From Zoogloea sp. LCSB751 (lineage in GTDB: Bacteria; Pseudomonadota; Gammaproteobacteria; Burkholderiales; Rhodocyclaceae): a stretch of DNA of 64,000 bases. Made by a program: the position numbers and the translations under genes. Location: NCBI RefSeq assembly GCF_002028455.1, contig NZ_MWUM01000004.1:62001-126000 (forward strand). Direction: 5' to 3'. Shown one piece after another: positions 8,670-17,066 of the stretch. How positions within the stretch are numbered: the first letter of the stretch is position 1; each line of letters begins with the position of its first letter. Below the pieces are notes generated by a model, which saw nothing but the letters and a program-made list of their open reading frames with translations, had not been told where the DNA came from and did no database searches.

Positions 8670-9308
8670 TCACTCAGTATCGCCGAGCAGCCGGTGTGCC
8701 TCGGCGTGCCGATACATGTCGAGCGCCGTGTTCAAGCCTGTTTTCTGCCGAATGGCGGTCTGGTAATTCGCCACCGTCTTGACACTCAGAAAGAGCCGGG
8801 CGGCAATCTCTTCCACCGTACGTCCGGCAGCCAGAAGCCTGAAAATCTCGAATTCCCGCGGGGACAGGACCTGATGCATGGCGCGGTCGCCATCCGACGA
8901 TAACGCGTCGGCAATTTCCGGTGACAGGGCTTGCTCGCCATGAGCCACCCGCCGTACCGCGTCGATCAGGGCATCCGGCTCGCTGCTCTTGGTGAGATAG
9001 CCATCTGCGCCGGCGCGCAGGGCCTGCCCGACCATCGACGCGCTGTCGTGCATGGAGAAGATCAGAACCTTCAGCCCGGGCTGGCGCGCCTTGACCCGTG
9101 CCAGTGTTTCCAGGCCGCCCCGCCCCGGCATCGACAGATCCAGCACCAGTACGTCGGCCGAGTGCGCAGCGAACCACTGGCAGACGGAATCCGCATCGCC
9201 GAAATCGGCCACGACCTCCATGTCGGCCTCCAGCTCCAGCAGGCGCCGGTAGCCTGTCCGTACGACGGAATGATCGTCCGCAAGTGCAACGCGCAGCCGC
9301 GCGCTCAT
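8670..9308 (-). CDS. LuxR/FixJ-type response regulator (orphan)
   Basis: A 212-residue two-domain regulator. The receiver domain (residues 1-120) has the acidic pair ADDH (Asp11-Asp12), phospho-acceptor Asp57 in VLVLDLSMPG and the switch lysine in YLTKSS. The output is a LuxR helix-turn-helix (LSPREFEIFRLLAAGRTVEEIA). It resembles UhpA/NarL-type regulators. No histidine kinase is adjacent, so its partner lies elsewhere; the hybrid kinase at 39 kb is not an obvious match. The start is the ATG at 9308, chosen because it begins the receiver fold. Its binding site is weak. Confidence 0.85.
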   Translation of the reverse strand: MSARLRVALADDHSVVRTGYRRLLELEADMEVVADFGDADSVCQWFAAHSADVLVLDLSMPGRGGLETLARVKARQPGLKVLIFSMHDSASMVGQALRAGADGYLTKSSEPDALIDAVRRVAHGEQALSPEIADALSSDGDRAMHQVLSPREFEIFRLLAAGRTVEEIAARLFLSVKTVANYQTAIRQKTGLNTALDMYRHAEAHRLLGDTE

Positions 9309-9485
9309 GCTTGGATGTGCCCGACGAGACGGGCGATGTTGGCAAAGACTTCCTGGGGCATTCGATGAAAGATGGGCCGGGTTCGCGAAGCTGCGTGAGT
9401 CGGGCGAATCCTGCCAGCTTTTGGGGCGTTCGTGGAAGGGGTGAATCCCGCCCTTCCCTGTTCCCACCCCTTACGAGATACATCT

Positions 9486-9542
9486 GGGGCCGTTGCGCGG
9501 CAGATCGGGCCCTATCGGACCCGTCTGCCGCGCAACGGCCCC
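9486..9542. terminator. 57-base giant hairpin after the TonB receptor gene
   Basis: Two perfect 19-base arms (9486-9504 and 9524-9542) flank a 19-base loop that can itself partly fold. The right arm ends four bases from the receptor stop codon on the minus strand. No T tract follows. It could be a 3'-end stabilising structure or a factor-dependent terminator. Confidence 0.55.
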
Positions 9543-9546
9543 GGGC

Positions 9547-12054
9547 TTACAGGCTGTAACGGATGCCGACCCACAGGGTACGGGGGGCGCCAGGAGCCAG
9601 GAAGGTGGAGTTTACGAGGGGATATTCCCCGCCCACGGCTGGAAAGGGCCGTGCGACGAAGCCACCGCTGCTCGAGAAAGCCGTGGAGCCGAGTTGGGCG
9701 GCCGTGGTGTATTCCCGATCGAACAAATTGTTGATCTGTCCGAAGAGCTGGATCTGGCGGTTCAGCTTGTAGTTGGCGGTCAGGTTGGCCACCGTGTAGC
9801 CGCTGGACTTGCCGCTGCCCAGGTAATAGACGCCATCGGCCTGGTGGCGATTGTTCTCATTGCCCCGCGCATAGGAGCCCGCCACGCCGATCAGATCCAC
9901 ACCCAGCGAGAGTGCGTCGCCGAACTGGTAGTCGGCCGAGGCCTTGATCATATGCTTCGGAATCAGCGGAATGCGGTCGCCCGATTTGATGTCCACCGTA
10001 CCCTCGAGACCCGCACCGGCGCTGTTGGTGCTGTTTCCAGCGGCGCCTACGGTTTCTGCTGTCCGGTAGGTCGCGTCCAGATAGGTGTAGTTGAGGGCCA
10101 CGCTGAGCGGCCCGATCCGGGTGCTGCCGCCCGCCTCTACGCCTTGCCGGCGGGTCTGGCCGAAGTTCTTGAAGTAACCGTAGCCGGCCTGCTGATCGGC
10201 GACGAACAGGATGTCGTCGTGGTTGTCCGACCGGAAAACACCCAGGTTCCAGCGGCTGGTAGCTCCGATCTGGCCACGCATGCCGAGATCCCAGGTCTTG
10301 GTCACGACCTGCTTGAGGGGCGGATCGCCAGCCATCGCATTGGGCAGCTTGCAGGGATTTTCCGGGTTGGCGCAGCCCAGCTCGATGGCAGTAGGGGTTC
10401 GGCTGCCCTCGCTGTAGCCGGCATAGGCGTTCCACGCGCGGGACGGCGTGAAGCTCAGCCCTAGCGCGGGATTGAAGCGGTCGAAGACGTGGTTGCCATC
10501 AAGGGAGTCTGCACCGCCGCCGGGATTGAGATTGTCCCGGTTCTTCACCACCGTCCGGTTGTAGCGGCCGGACAGCGTTGCGTGCCAGTAGTCGTTGATG
10601 GACACCGTATCGGTGGCGAACAGGCTCCACGTGCGGGTGTGGCCATTCAGGCTGACGCGGGAATCGAAGGCATCCTCGGAGTTCTGCGTGCCGTCGGCAA
10701 AGGCATTGACCGGCGTGATGCTGCGGTCGGCATTCACGTAGCCGAACTGGGCGCCCTGTTGAAAGCTCACATTGCTCTGATCGTAGCCCGCGCCTGCGAT
10801 AAACAGGTTGCGCCGCCCGAACAGATTGGAGGAGAAGGAGGCCTGGCCGGAGAAGCCGAGGTTTTCCTGATCGCTGCGGGTTCGATTGATCAGCCCCGTG
10901 CACTTCTCGTTGGGTTCTTCGTTGGTCAGCGCATTGGCGATACAGCGCCAGTGCGGAAAAGGCGTATTCGCAGCGTTGGCACCGCTGGTGGGGAAGCCGG
11001 AGTAACCGGCCGCCGTCAGCGTGGCGCGTTCAGCGGCGCTGGGTTGATAGATGGACTGATCCAGCGCACCTTCGTTGATGTCCCCGTTGTAGGTGGACGT
11101 GTTTATCTTGCGGTAATACACGTTGCCCGACAGCAGCGTAGTGTCATCCAGGCTGTGCTTGCCGGTGAGATTGAGGAACAGGGAGCGGTTCTTGGTGATG
11201 TCCGGCTGCGTGTAAACGCTGTTGTAGTCCTGTTCGAGGAAACGGGTTTCCTGCAGGCCGTTGCCGGTAAGACGGTTGTCGGCATATGACACGGTCAGGT
11301 CGAGGTCGCTGGTTGCGTTCTGCCAGCCGAACTTTCCGAAGACCTGCCGCACGTCGGACGGTGAATTGGTGCGCCAGCCATTCTCGTGGAACTGGTTGGC
11401 GGTGACGAACCACTCCAGTCCGTTTTCGTTGGATCCCCCGTGTTCGAACTCGATCGAGCGACGGCCGTAGGAACCGCCGGTCAGTTGCACAGAGGTCCCG
11501 GGATGGGAGCGCCCTTCCTTGGTCTGGATGGCCAGTGCTCCGCCGAGGGTATTGAGCCCGAACAGGGGGTTGGAGCCGGGCATCATGTTCATCGAGGCGA
11601 TCGCAGCCTTGGGGATCAGATCCCAGCTGACCACGTCACCGAAGGGCTGGTTGATGCGCACTCCATCCAGATAGACCGACAGGCCTTGCGGGGTTCCGAG
11701 CAGCGGTGAGGCGGTATAGCCCCGGTAATTGATGTCGATCTGGAAGGGGTTACCCTGCACCTCATTGACATGCACGCCACTGAGCTGGCGGTTCATGAAC
11801 TGGGCCACATCGAGGGCGCGCCGCTTTTCGATGTCCTTGTCGGTGGCGGTTTGCACCGGCGCCGCAATCTTCTCCAGAGGTAGCTCCAGGCCAGGCAACG
11901 GCGTTTGGCCAACCACTACGACAGTCGGTGCGACAGCATCGTCGGCGTGCGCACCTGCTGCGAATGTCGCCATGACCGCGAGCGCAAGCGGATGAAGGCG
12001 CGGCCGGCGAATGGCGAGGGTGAATGGGGCGGGCTGGCGACGGACGGATTGCAT
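9547..12054 (-). CDS. TonB-dependent outer-membrane receptor, probably for an iron complex
   Basis: An 835-residue outer-membrane gated channel. A long signal region (residues 1-37) ends AAGAHADDA. The plug domain follows (APVQTATDKDIEKRRALDVA; FGLNTLGGALAIQTKEG), then a 22-strand barrel ending WVGIRYSL with a terminal aromatic-X-hydrophobic pattern. The substrate is not evident from the sequence. It is divergent from tonB-exbB-exbD, and the shared region contains a Fur-type box, which argues for an iron chelate. The ATG at 12054 has AAGGAG 12 bases upstream, a slightly long spacing. Confidence 0.88.
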   Translation of the reverse strand: MQSVRRQPAPFTLAIRRPRLHPLALAVMATFAAGAHADDAVAPTVVVVGQTPLPGLELPLEKIAAPVQTATDKDIEKRRALDVAQFMNRQLSGVHVNEVQGNPFQIDINYRGYTASPLLGTPQGLSVYLDGVRINQPFGDVVSWDLIPKAAIASMNMMPGSNPLFGLNTLGGALAIQTKEGRSHPGTSVQLTGGSYGRRSIEFEHGGSNENGLEWFVTANQFHENGWRTNSPSDVRQVFGKFGWQNATSDLDLTVSYADNRLTGNGLQETRFLEQDYNSVYTQPDITKNRSLFLNLTGKHSLDDTTLLSGNVYYRKINTSTYNGDINEGALDQSIYQPSAAERATLTAAGYSGFPTSGANAANTPFPHWRCIANALTNEEPNEKCTGLINRTRSDQENLGFSGQASFSSNLFGRRNLFIAGAGYDQSNVSFQQGAQFGYVNADRSITPVNAFADGTQNSEDAFDSRVSLNGHTRTWSLFATDTVSINDYWHATLSGRYNRTVVKNRDNLNPGGGADSLDGNHVFDRFNPALGLSFTPSRAWNAYAGYSEGSRTPTAIELGCANPENPCKLPNAMAGDPPLKQVVTKTWDLGMRGQIGATSRWNLGVFRSDNHDDILFVADQQAGYGYFKNFGQTRRQGVEAGGSTRIGPLSVALNYTYLDATYRTAETVGAAGNSTNSAGAGLEGTVDIKSGDRIPLIPKHMIKASADYQFGDALSLGVDLIGVAGSYARGNENNRHQADGVYYLGSGKSSGYTVANLTANYKLNRQIQLFGQINNLFDREYTTAAQLGSTAFSSSGGFVARPFPAVGGEYPLVNSTFLAPGAPRTLWVGIRYSL

Positions 12055-12171
12055 GATGAAACGTGTCTCCTTTTTATGATTGTCTGCAGGTTACGCAACG
12101 GCAGGCGCCGGCACCATGGGAGAAATTCCCGACATCGATGAAGGCGCGCCGAAGGCTGCATACGCAAGTCG

Positions 12172-12221
12172 TTGACGCTCGAAAAACACATCCATATAAT
12201 GCAAATCGTTCGCATTTGCAT
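12172..12221 (+). promoter_or_regulatory. Sigma-70 promoter of tonB-exbB-exbD with overlapping Fur-type box
   Basis: TTGACG (12172-12177) and TATAAT (12195-12200) are 17 bases apart, a near-consensus promoter. Overlapping the -10 and start site is a perfect inverted repeat at 12199-12221, ATGCAAAT and ATTTGCAT around a 7-base centre. It is A/T-rich and similar to Fur boxes described in Bordetella and related bacteria. Binding there would block transcription when iron is plentiful. The same box may serve the divergent receptor gene. Confidence 0.7.
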
Positions 12222-12351
12222 TTTCGACTGCTTGATCGTGCGTGGTTTGCAGCGCCCCGATTGCACCAATGCGCCACATCTCAGCCAGCCAGCCACCTGC
12301 CTTTGGGCATGTCGCAAGCCAGCCAGGAAGCAAGCCCGACTGGAGATTGAC

Positions 12352-13107
12352 ATGAATGCAGCCATGCCCTTGGCGGCTCACCCGAAACATGCCTTGCCCG
12401 CCCCCGTCCTGATGCTCTCGCGTCAGGACAATCCCCTGCCCGTGCGTCGCAACATGGTTGGCACGGGCGTTGCGATCGTTCTGCATCTGGCACTCCTGGG
12501 CCTTTTCGCGTACCAGTTCGAGAGCGCGGCCCCGCCGGTTACGCCGCCTCAGCCGTACATGACGGTCAGCCTCGTGTCCCCCGATACGCCGAAGCCTACA
12601 CCGCCCCAGCCGCGCCCGACGCCGCAACCGGCTGTCAGCAAACAACAGCCCGTCGCCAGGCAACGCCCTGCTCAGCCCCGCGCGGAGGCCAGCCAGCAGA
12701 CTCTCACCTCCGCTGCAACCGCCGCCAATGCGGTCGAAGCCACAGCGCCAGCAGCCCAATCCGCACCTCCTGCACCTCCCGTTCAGGCTCAAGCCAAGGA
12801 AGCGCCGGCGGCGATCGTTCCGCCCCGCTTCGATGCGGCCTATCTCTCCAATCCCGCTCCGGAATACCCGCGCCTCTCCCGCCGCATGGGCGAAGAGGGA
12901 CGGGTGCTCCTGAAGGTGCAGGTCGGCGCCGACGGGCGTCCCACCGATGTCAGCATTTTCAAGAGCAGCGGCTTTCCGCGCCTGGACGAAAGCGCCCGCG
13001 ACACCGTGCTGCGTAGCTGGCGCTTCGTGCCGGCCCGCCAGGCCGATCAAGCTGTTGCCGGCACCGTCAAGGTGCCCATCGATTTCACACTCAACCCCGC
13101 GTCCTAG
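12352..13107 (+). CDS. tonB: Energy transducer TonB
   Basis: A 251-residue inner-membrane protein that links the ExbB-ExbD proton motor to outer-membrane receptors. It has a short cytoplasmic start, one membrane segment (about residues 37-55, GVAIVLHLALLGLFAY), a proline-rich periplasmic spacer (PPQPRPTPQP and further) and the TonB C-terminal domain (NPAPEYPRLSRRMGEEG ... LRSWRFVPA). The start is the ATG at 12352, with GGAG six bases upstream. It is the first gene of tonB-exbB-exbD. Confidence 0.95.
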   Translation: MNAAMPLAAHPKHALPAPVLMLSRQDNPLPVRRNMVGTGVAIVLHLALLGLFAYQFESAAPPVTPPQPYMTVSLVSPDTPKPTPPQPRPTPQPAVSKQQPVARQRPAQPRAEASQQTLTSAATAANAVEATAPAAQSAPPAPPVQAQAKEAPAAIVPPRFDAAYLSNPAPEYPRLSRRMGEEGRVLLKVQVGADGRPTDVSIFKSSGFPRLDESARDTVLRSWRFVPARQADQAVAGTVKVPIDFTLNPAS

Positions 13108-13119
13108 GAAGGAATCCCC

Positions 13120-13848
13120 ATGAACGAATCCACTTTCAGTTTCGGCCAGATCTGGGCCCAGGGTGACAGTGTCTCCCACGGCGTGGCCATCATCCTGGTG
13201 CTGATGTCCCTGGCGTCCTGGTCGGTCATCCTCGTCAAGGCCTGGAGCCTCGTGCGGCTGCGCCGCATGAGCACCGCCGCCAAGCAGTTCTGGCACGCCA
13301 CCAGCATGGACGCCGGGATGGCCGCGTTGGCCCCGAATTCTGCCGAAAACCCCTTCCACGACCTGGCCAGCCGTAGCACCGAAGCCGTTGCCCATCATGT
13401 CACCCACCAGAACGAACTGCACGGCGTGCTCAATCTGAACGACTGGCTGACCAGCACCATGCGCCAGTCCATCGACGATTCCACCGGTCGCATGCAGGGC
13501 GGACTGTCGATCCTGGCCTCGGTCGGCGCGACGGCCCCGTTCATCGGCCTGTTCGGTACCGTGTGGGGTATCTATCATGCGCTGATGGGTATCGGTGCCG
13601 CGGGTCAGGCCACCCTCGACAAGGTGGCCGGACCGGTGGGCGAATCCCTGGTGATGACGGCCGGTGGTCTGGCAGTCGCGATTCCCGCCGTGCTGGGCTA
13701 CAACGCCCTGGTACGCGGCAACAAGGAAATTCTGGCCCGCCTCAAGCACTTCGCCCATGATCTGCATGCCTTTCTGGTGACTGGTGGCAAGGTGCGCAAG
13801 AACCCGGCCAGCATCCATCCCCTGCCGACCCGGAAGGAAGCGCAATGA
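13120..13848 (+). CDS. exbB: Biopolymer transport protein ExbB
   Basis: A 242-residue membrane scaffold of the TonB motor, related to TolQ and MotA. Three membrane segments are visible: one near residues 19-39 (VAIILVLMSLASWSVILV) and two around GATAPFIGLFGTVWGIYHAL and LVMTAGGLAVAIPAVLGY. The last two line the ion path. AGGAAGGA precedes the ATG. Its end overlaps exbD by four bases (ATGA), consistent with coupled translation and fixed stoichiometry. Confidence 0.96.
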   Translation: MNESTFSFGQIWAQGDSVSHGVAIILVLMSLASWSVILVKAWSLVRLRRMSTAAKQFWHATSMDAGMAALAPNSAENPFHDLASRSTEAVAHHVTHQNELHGVLNLNDWLTSTMRQSIDDSTGRMQGGLSILASVGATAPFIGLFGTVWGIYHALMGIGAAGQATLDKVAGPVGESLVMTAGGLAVAIPAVLGYNALVRGNKEILARLKHFAHDLHAFLVTGGKVRKNPASIHPLPTRKEAQ

Positions 13849-14261
13849 GCTTCAGCAGCCAGTTCGATGACGAAGGCGAGGTGATGTCGGAAATCAACAT
13901 GACGCCCCTGGTGGACGTGATGCTGGTCCTGCTGATCATCTTCATCATCACCGTGCCGGTGATCAATCATGCGGTCAAACTCGACCTGCCCAAGGCCAGC
14001 AGCCAGCAGGAAGACGTGAGGCCGGACAAGATCAATCTGTCCATCAAGGCGGATGGCAGCCTGTCATGGAATGGCGAGAGCGTCGCTGCAGACGATCTGC
14101 AAAGCCGTCTGGAAAGCGCTGCCACCCGCCAACCCCAGCCAGAACTCCATCTCCAGGTGGACAAGCGAGCCGAGTACGATCATGTCGCCCAGTTGCTGTC
14201 TTCGGCCAGTCGGCTGGGCCTGGGCAAGATCGCCTTCGTGACGGAACCCGGCGCGCGTTGA
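13845..14261 (+). CDS. exbD: Biopolymer transport protein ExbD
   Basis: A 138-residue single-span protein of the ExbB-ExbD proton motor. The cytoplasmic N-terminus ends in MSEINMTPLVDVMLVLLIIF, with the essential membrane aspartate at Asp24. The periplasmic domain follows. It overlaps exbB by four bases. Confidence 0.96.
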   Translation: MSFSSQFDDEGEVMSEINMTPLVDVMLVLLIIFIITVPVINHAVKLDLPKASSQQEDVRPDKINLSIKADGSLSWNGESVAADDLQSRLESAATRQPQPELHLQVDKRAEYDHVAQLLSSASRLGLGKIAFVTEPGAR

Positions 14262-14591
14262 AGAAACTGAAAGGTGTAGCAATCCTAAAAACGGGGGCGA
14301 GAAGATCGCTCCCGTTTATAAGAGCATCGCGGTATCAAACCCAGGAGCGTTACAGCGAGTAGATTGCGTACAGCAAGACCTCGCTCGCCGATCACCATCT
14401 TTGTAACGTTCCCCAAAAAACAAGAACGCGCAACTCATGGGTTGCGCGTTCCTGGCAAGGCCTGATGCCTTGTACGCGGCCCCGCCCCCTTGGCAGCTAG
14501 TCATGGAGGCCGACGCATCGACAACGCTGGAAACGTGGCGTTCTTCTGCCCATGCCAGAAAGTAACGGAAGTGGTTTATTTCCGTTCGATT
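14262..14591. other. 330-base gap between exbD and an MFS gene
   Basis: No convincing gene is seen. It holds an imperfect hairpin 26 bases after exbD (14288-14317; AAACGG...CCGTTT arms, no T run) that may end the tonB operon. It also holds a strong minus-strand terminator (14411-14451) and about 140 bases of unassigned sequence between that terminator and the MFS stop codon. Confidence 0.5.
14411..14451 (-). terminator. Rho-independent terminator on the minus strand
   Basis: A perfect 11-bp stem (GAACGCGCAAC / GTTGCGCGTTC) with a six-base loop. Read on the minus strand, it is followed by TTGTTTTTTGGGG. It lies 140 bases downstream of the MFS gene stop, so it ends either that transcript with a long 3' tail or an unseen small transcript. 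Confidence 0.85.
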
Positions 14592-15764
14592 TCATTCCAC
14601 CAATAGAGGAAAACCATGGCGCCTTGCCGACCACGCTACCAGCAGGGTGGCCAGCAGCAGCACTAGCAGCGCAGGAGAAAAGGCCTCCACACCGAGGCGA
14701 TCCAGCAGCACGCCACCCACGATGCCGCCGCCGGCGATTGCCGCGTTCCAGGCCGTGACCAGCATGGATTGCGCGACATCTGCAGCGTTGCCGGCGGTCC
14801 TGGCGAGGGCGGTCTGGAACAAGGTCGCGGCGCCACCAAAAGCCAGTCCCCAGCCCCCTACCGCTGCATAGACGGTGATCGCCTCGGCACCTGCCATGCC
14901 CAACGCCAAGGCCGCAAGTCCGAACAAGCCCGTGCTCGCAAGGGTCAGCGCGCGCAGATGCCGGTCGATCAGCACACCGATGATCCAGATGCCCAGCACC
15001 GACGTGACACCGAAAACCAGCAGCACCCGATCCGTGTGCTCCACCATGCCGGCCCTCGCCAGAAACGGCGCAATGTAGGTGTAGAGGATGTTGTGCGCGA
15101 GGACGAAAGCCAGCACCACGAACAACACCGGGCGAATTCCCGGCAGGGTGAAGACCTGCCGCAACGACAGGCGTTGGTCCGCAGCCTGCCCCGCGAAGTC
15201 CGGCACTTTCAGGTAGATCCAGACCATCAGGACCAGCGCCAGCAGGCTCATGGCGCCGAAGCACATACGCCACCCCATCGCGGTGCCGAGGAAGGTGCCG
15301 GCCGGCACCCCCAGGGACAGGGCCAGCGGCGTGCCCGCCATGGCGATGGCGATGGCGCGGCCCTTCTGGTGCTCAGGCACCATCCGCGCCGCGTAGCCTG
15401 CCAGTAGCGCCCACAGCAATCCCGCCGAGACGCCTGCCAGAAAGCGCGCCAGCATCGTCAGCGCGAAGTCGGCGGACAGGGTCGTCACCGTGTTGGCGAT
15501 GGCGAAGCCGGCCATGGCGGCCAGCAGTAATGGCCGGCGACGCATCCCCTGTGTGGCGGCCGTCAACGGAATGGCGGCGACCAGGGAGCCGATGGCGTAG
15601 AGGGTGACGGTCTGGCCGACCCATGCCTCGGAGACGGCCAGGCCTTGCGCCATCTGGGGCAGCAGGCCGGCCGGCAGCGCTTCGGTCAGGATGGTGATGA
15701 AGGCCGCCATGGCGAGTGCCAGCAGCGATCCGAAAGGCATGCGCGCGTGCTCCGCCGCGCTCAT
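14592..15764 (-). CDS. MFS exporter of the AraJ/NepI type
   Basis: A 390-residue, 12-segment drug/sugar-type exporter of the DHA1 group. Family motifs are visible: a TM1 region ITILTEALPAGLLPQMA, the loop GMRRRPLLLAA after TM2, and a motif-C-like AMAGTPLALSLGVPAGTFLG in TM5. Its substrate is unknown. Related proteins export purine nucleosides, arabinose or chloramphenicol. Its ATG overlaps the stop of the upstream esterase gene by four bases (ATGA), so they form one unit. A LysR regulator lies divergently upstream of the pair. Confidence 0.85.
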   Translation of the reverse strand: MSAAEHARMPFGSLLALAMAAFITILTEALPAGLLPQMAQGLAVSEAWVGQTVTLYAIGSLVAAIPLTAATQGMRRRPLLLAAMAGFAIANTVTTLSADFALTMLARFLAGVSAGLLWALLAGYAARMVPEHQKGRAIAIAMAGTPLALSLGVPAGTFLGTAMGWRMCFGAMSLLALVLMVWIYLKVPDFAGQAADQRLSLRQVFTLPGIRPVLFVVLAFVLAHNILYTYIAPFLARAGMVEHTDRVLLVFGVTSVLGIWIIGVLIDRHLRALTLASTGLFGLAALALGMAGAEAITVYAAVGGWGLAFGGAATLFQTALARTAGNAADVAQSMLVTAWNAAIAGGGIVGGVLLDRLGVEAFSPALLVLLLATLLVAWSARRHGFPLLVE

Positions 15765-16951
15765 CGCCCGGCCTCCAGGGCGCCGTAGACCGCATCGCGC
15801 AGATCGGTGACGAAGCGTCCCGACATGCCTTCGTACAAGGTGTTGGTGAAGGCGACGACGCTGAGTCCCCGCGCCCGATCCACGAACCAGGCATGGCCGT
15901 AGGCACCACCCCACCGCCAGGTGCCTTCCGACTCGGGGGAAGCGGCCAGGGCCGGGTCGCGCAAGACCGAGAATCCCAGTCCGAAGCCAAAGCCCGGCGC
16001 ATTGGGTAGTTCCTGTCCGCCGGTCTGATCGCGCGCCATCTCGGCGATCAGTGGGTCGGGCAGGAGCGCATCGCCACCCTGGCGCAAGGCTTCCAGCAGG
16101 CGCAGGAAGTCCTCGGCGGTTCCCGCCATGCCCGCACCGCCGGAAGGGAAGGCCTGGGGGTCGAAGATGCGCGCAGGGCTGTAGGAGATGCCGATGGCCC
16201 CTTCGAAGGGTGAAACGGTTTCGCCTTCCGCCAGGGGGTGTGGGGGGGCGTCATTCACATAGGCGGTCGCCACGCGTTGCGCGTCCAGCGCCACAAAGCC
16301 GGTATCGGCCATGCCCAGCGGAGCGGTCACAAGCTGGCGGACGGCGGCCTCCAGGGGCTCGCCGTGCACCTGTTCGATCACGGCGCCCAGCACGTCAGTG
16401 GCCAGCGAGTAGCCCCAGGCCGTGCCCGGCGCGTACAGCAGCGGCACGCCGGCGATGCGGCGCAGGTTCTCTGCCAGGCTGATAGCGGACGCGTCCATGC
16501 CGTCGGAGACGCCGGCCCGCGCATAAGGACCGTCCGCATCCGCTTCGAAGAAGCGGTAGCCCAGCCCCGCCGTGTGGCTGAGCAGTTGCCGCACGGTGAT
16601 CTGCGCCGGCCGTCCATCGGCCAATTGCGGCCGGAAACCGGGTAGCCAGCGATCGATGCCATCGTCCAGGCCGAGCCGGCCTTGTGCCACCAGCACCAGC
16701 GCCGCCGTCGAGACGATGGGCTTGCTGACCGATGCCAGGCGGAAGATTGCGTCGACGGTCATTTTTCGCTGGCGCTCGCGGTCGGCCCAGCCGGCCGCCT
16801 GGCGGTCGATCAATACGCCGTCGCGGGCCACCAGGACCACGGCGCCGACCAGACGCTGTTCGTCCAGTGCCCGCTGAATCGCCGCCTGGATGCGGGCGGA
16901 CAGATCGGTGGGCGGCAGGCCTGAAGGCAGCGGGAATACGGGCGTCGTCAC
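15761..16951 (-). CDS. Serine hydrolase of the beta-lactamase / family VIII esterase type
   Basis: A 396-residue hydrolase of the class C beta-lactamase fold. The nucleophile motif is S-x-x-K in RLASVSKPIVS, the tyrosine motif is YSLATDV and the third motif region is WGGAYGHAWF. Without a signal peptide it is probably a cytoplasmic esterase rather than a periplasmic beta-lactamase. The start is GTG at 16951, with AAAGGA about eight bases upstream; an ATG at 16978 is also in frame. It is coupled to the MFS exporter gene. Confidence 0.82.
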   Translation of the reverse strand: MTTPVFPLPSGLPPTDLSARIQAAIQRALDEQRLVGAVVLVARDGVLIDRQAAGWADRERQRKMTVDAIFRLASVSKPIVSTAALVLVAQGRLGLDDGIDRWLPGFRPQLADGRPAQITVRQLLSHTAGLGYRFFEADADGPYARAGVSDGMDASAISLAENLRRIAGVPLLYAPGTAWGYSLATDVLGAVIEQVHGEPLEAAVRQLVTAPLGMADTGFVALDAQRVATAYVNDAPPHPLAEGETVSPFEGAIGISYSPARIFDPQAFPSGGAGMAGTAEDFLRLLEALRQGGDALLPDPLIAEMARDQTGGQELPNAPGFGFGLGFSVLRDPALAASPESEGTWRWGGAYGHAWFVDRARGLSVVAFTNTLYEGMSGRFVTDLRDAVYGALEAGR

Positions 16952-17023
16952 GGGGGAATTCCTTTCGTCAATGAACATGCCCGTCACGATAGAAAATCGG
17001 CGATTAGAGAAAAATCCGGGTAC

Positions 17024-17044
17024 AGTTCCGTTTTGAGCGGAACT
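17024..17044. promoter_or_regulatory. Inverted repeat in the esterase / LysR divergent promoter
   Basis: AGTTCCG and CGGAACT are perfect arms around a 7-base centre. It is 22 bases upstream of the LysR start and is a likely operator of that regulator for the divergent esterase-MFS pair. Confidence 0.5.
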
Positions 17045-17066
17045 ATTTGTCCGCAATGGAGATGCA

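Noticed and set aside
12055..12200. Cobalamin riboswitch in front of the TonB receptor
   Set aside because: The leader is too short and lacks a B12-box-like sequence. The Fur-type palindrome explains the region better.
12091..13845. Minus-strand open frame across tonB and exbB
   Set aside because: Antisense to certain genes and lacking any domain.
14565..14600. tRNA-like end with GTTCGATT and CCACCA
   Set aside because: The bases flanking the supposed T-loop do not pair, and no D or anticodon arm is found upstream, so this is neither a tRNA nor a clear attachment site.
15761..16951. Class C beta-lactamase (antibiotic resistance gene)
   Set aside because: It has the shared fold motifs but no signal peptide and an esterase-like setting. 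Calling it a beta-lactamase would go beyond the evidence.
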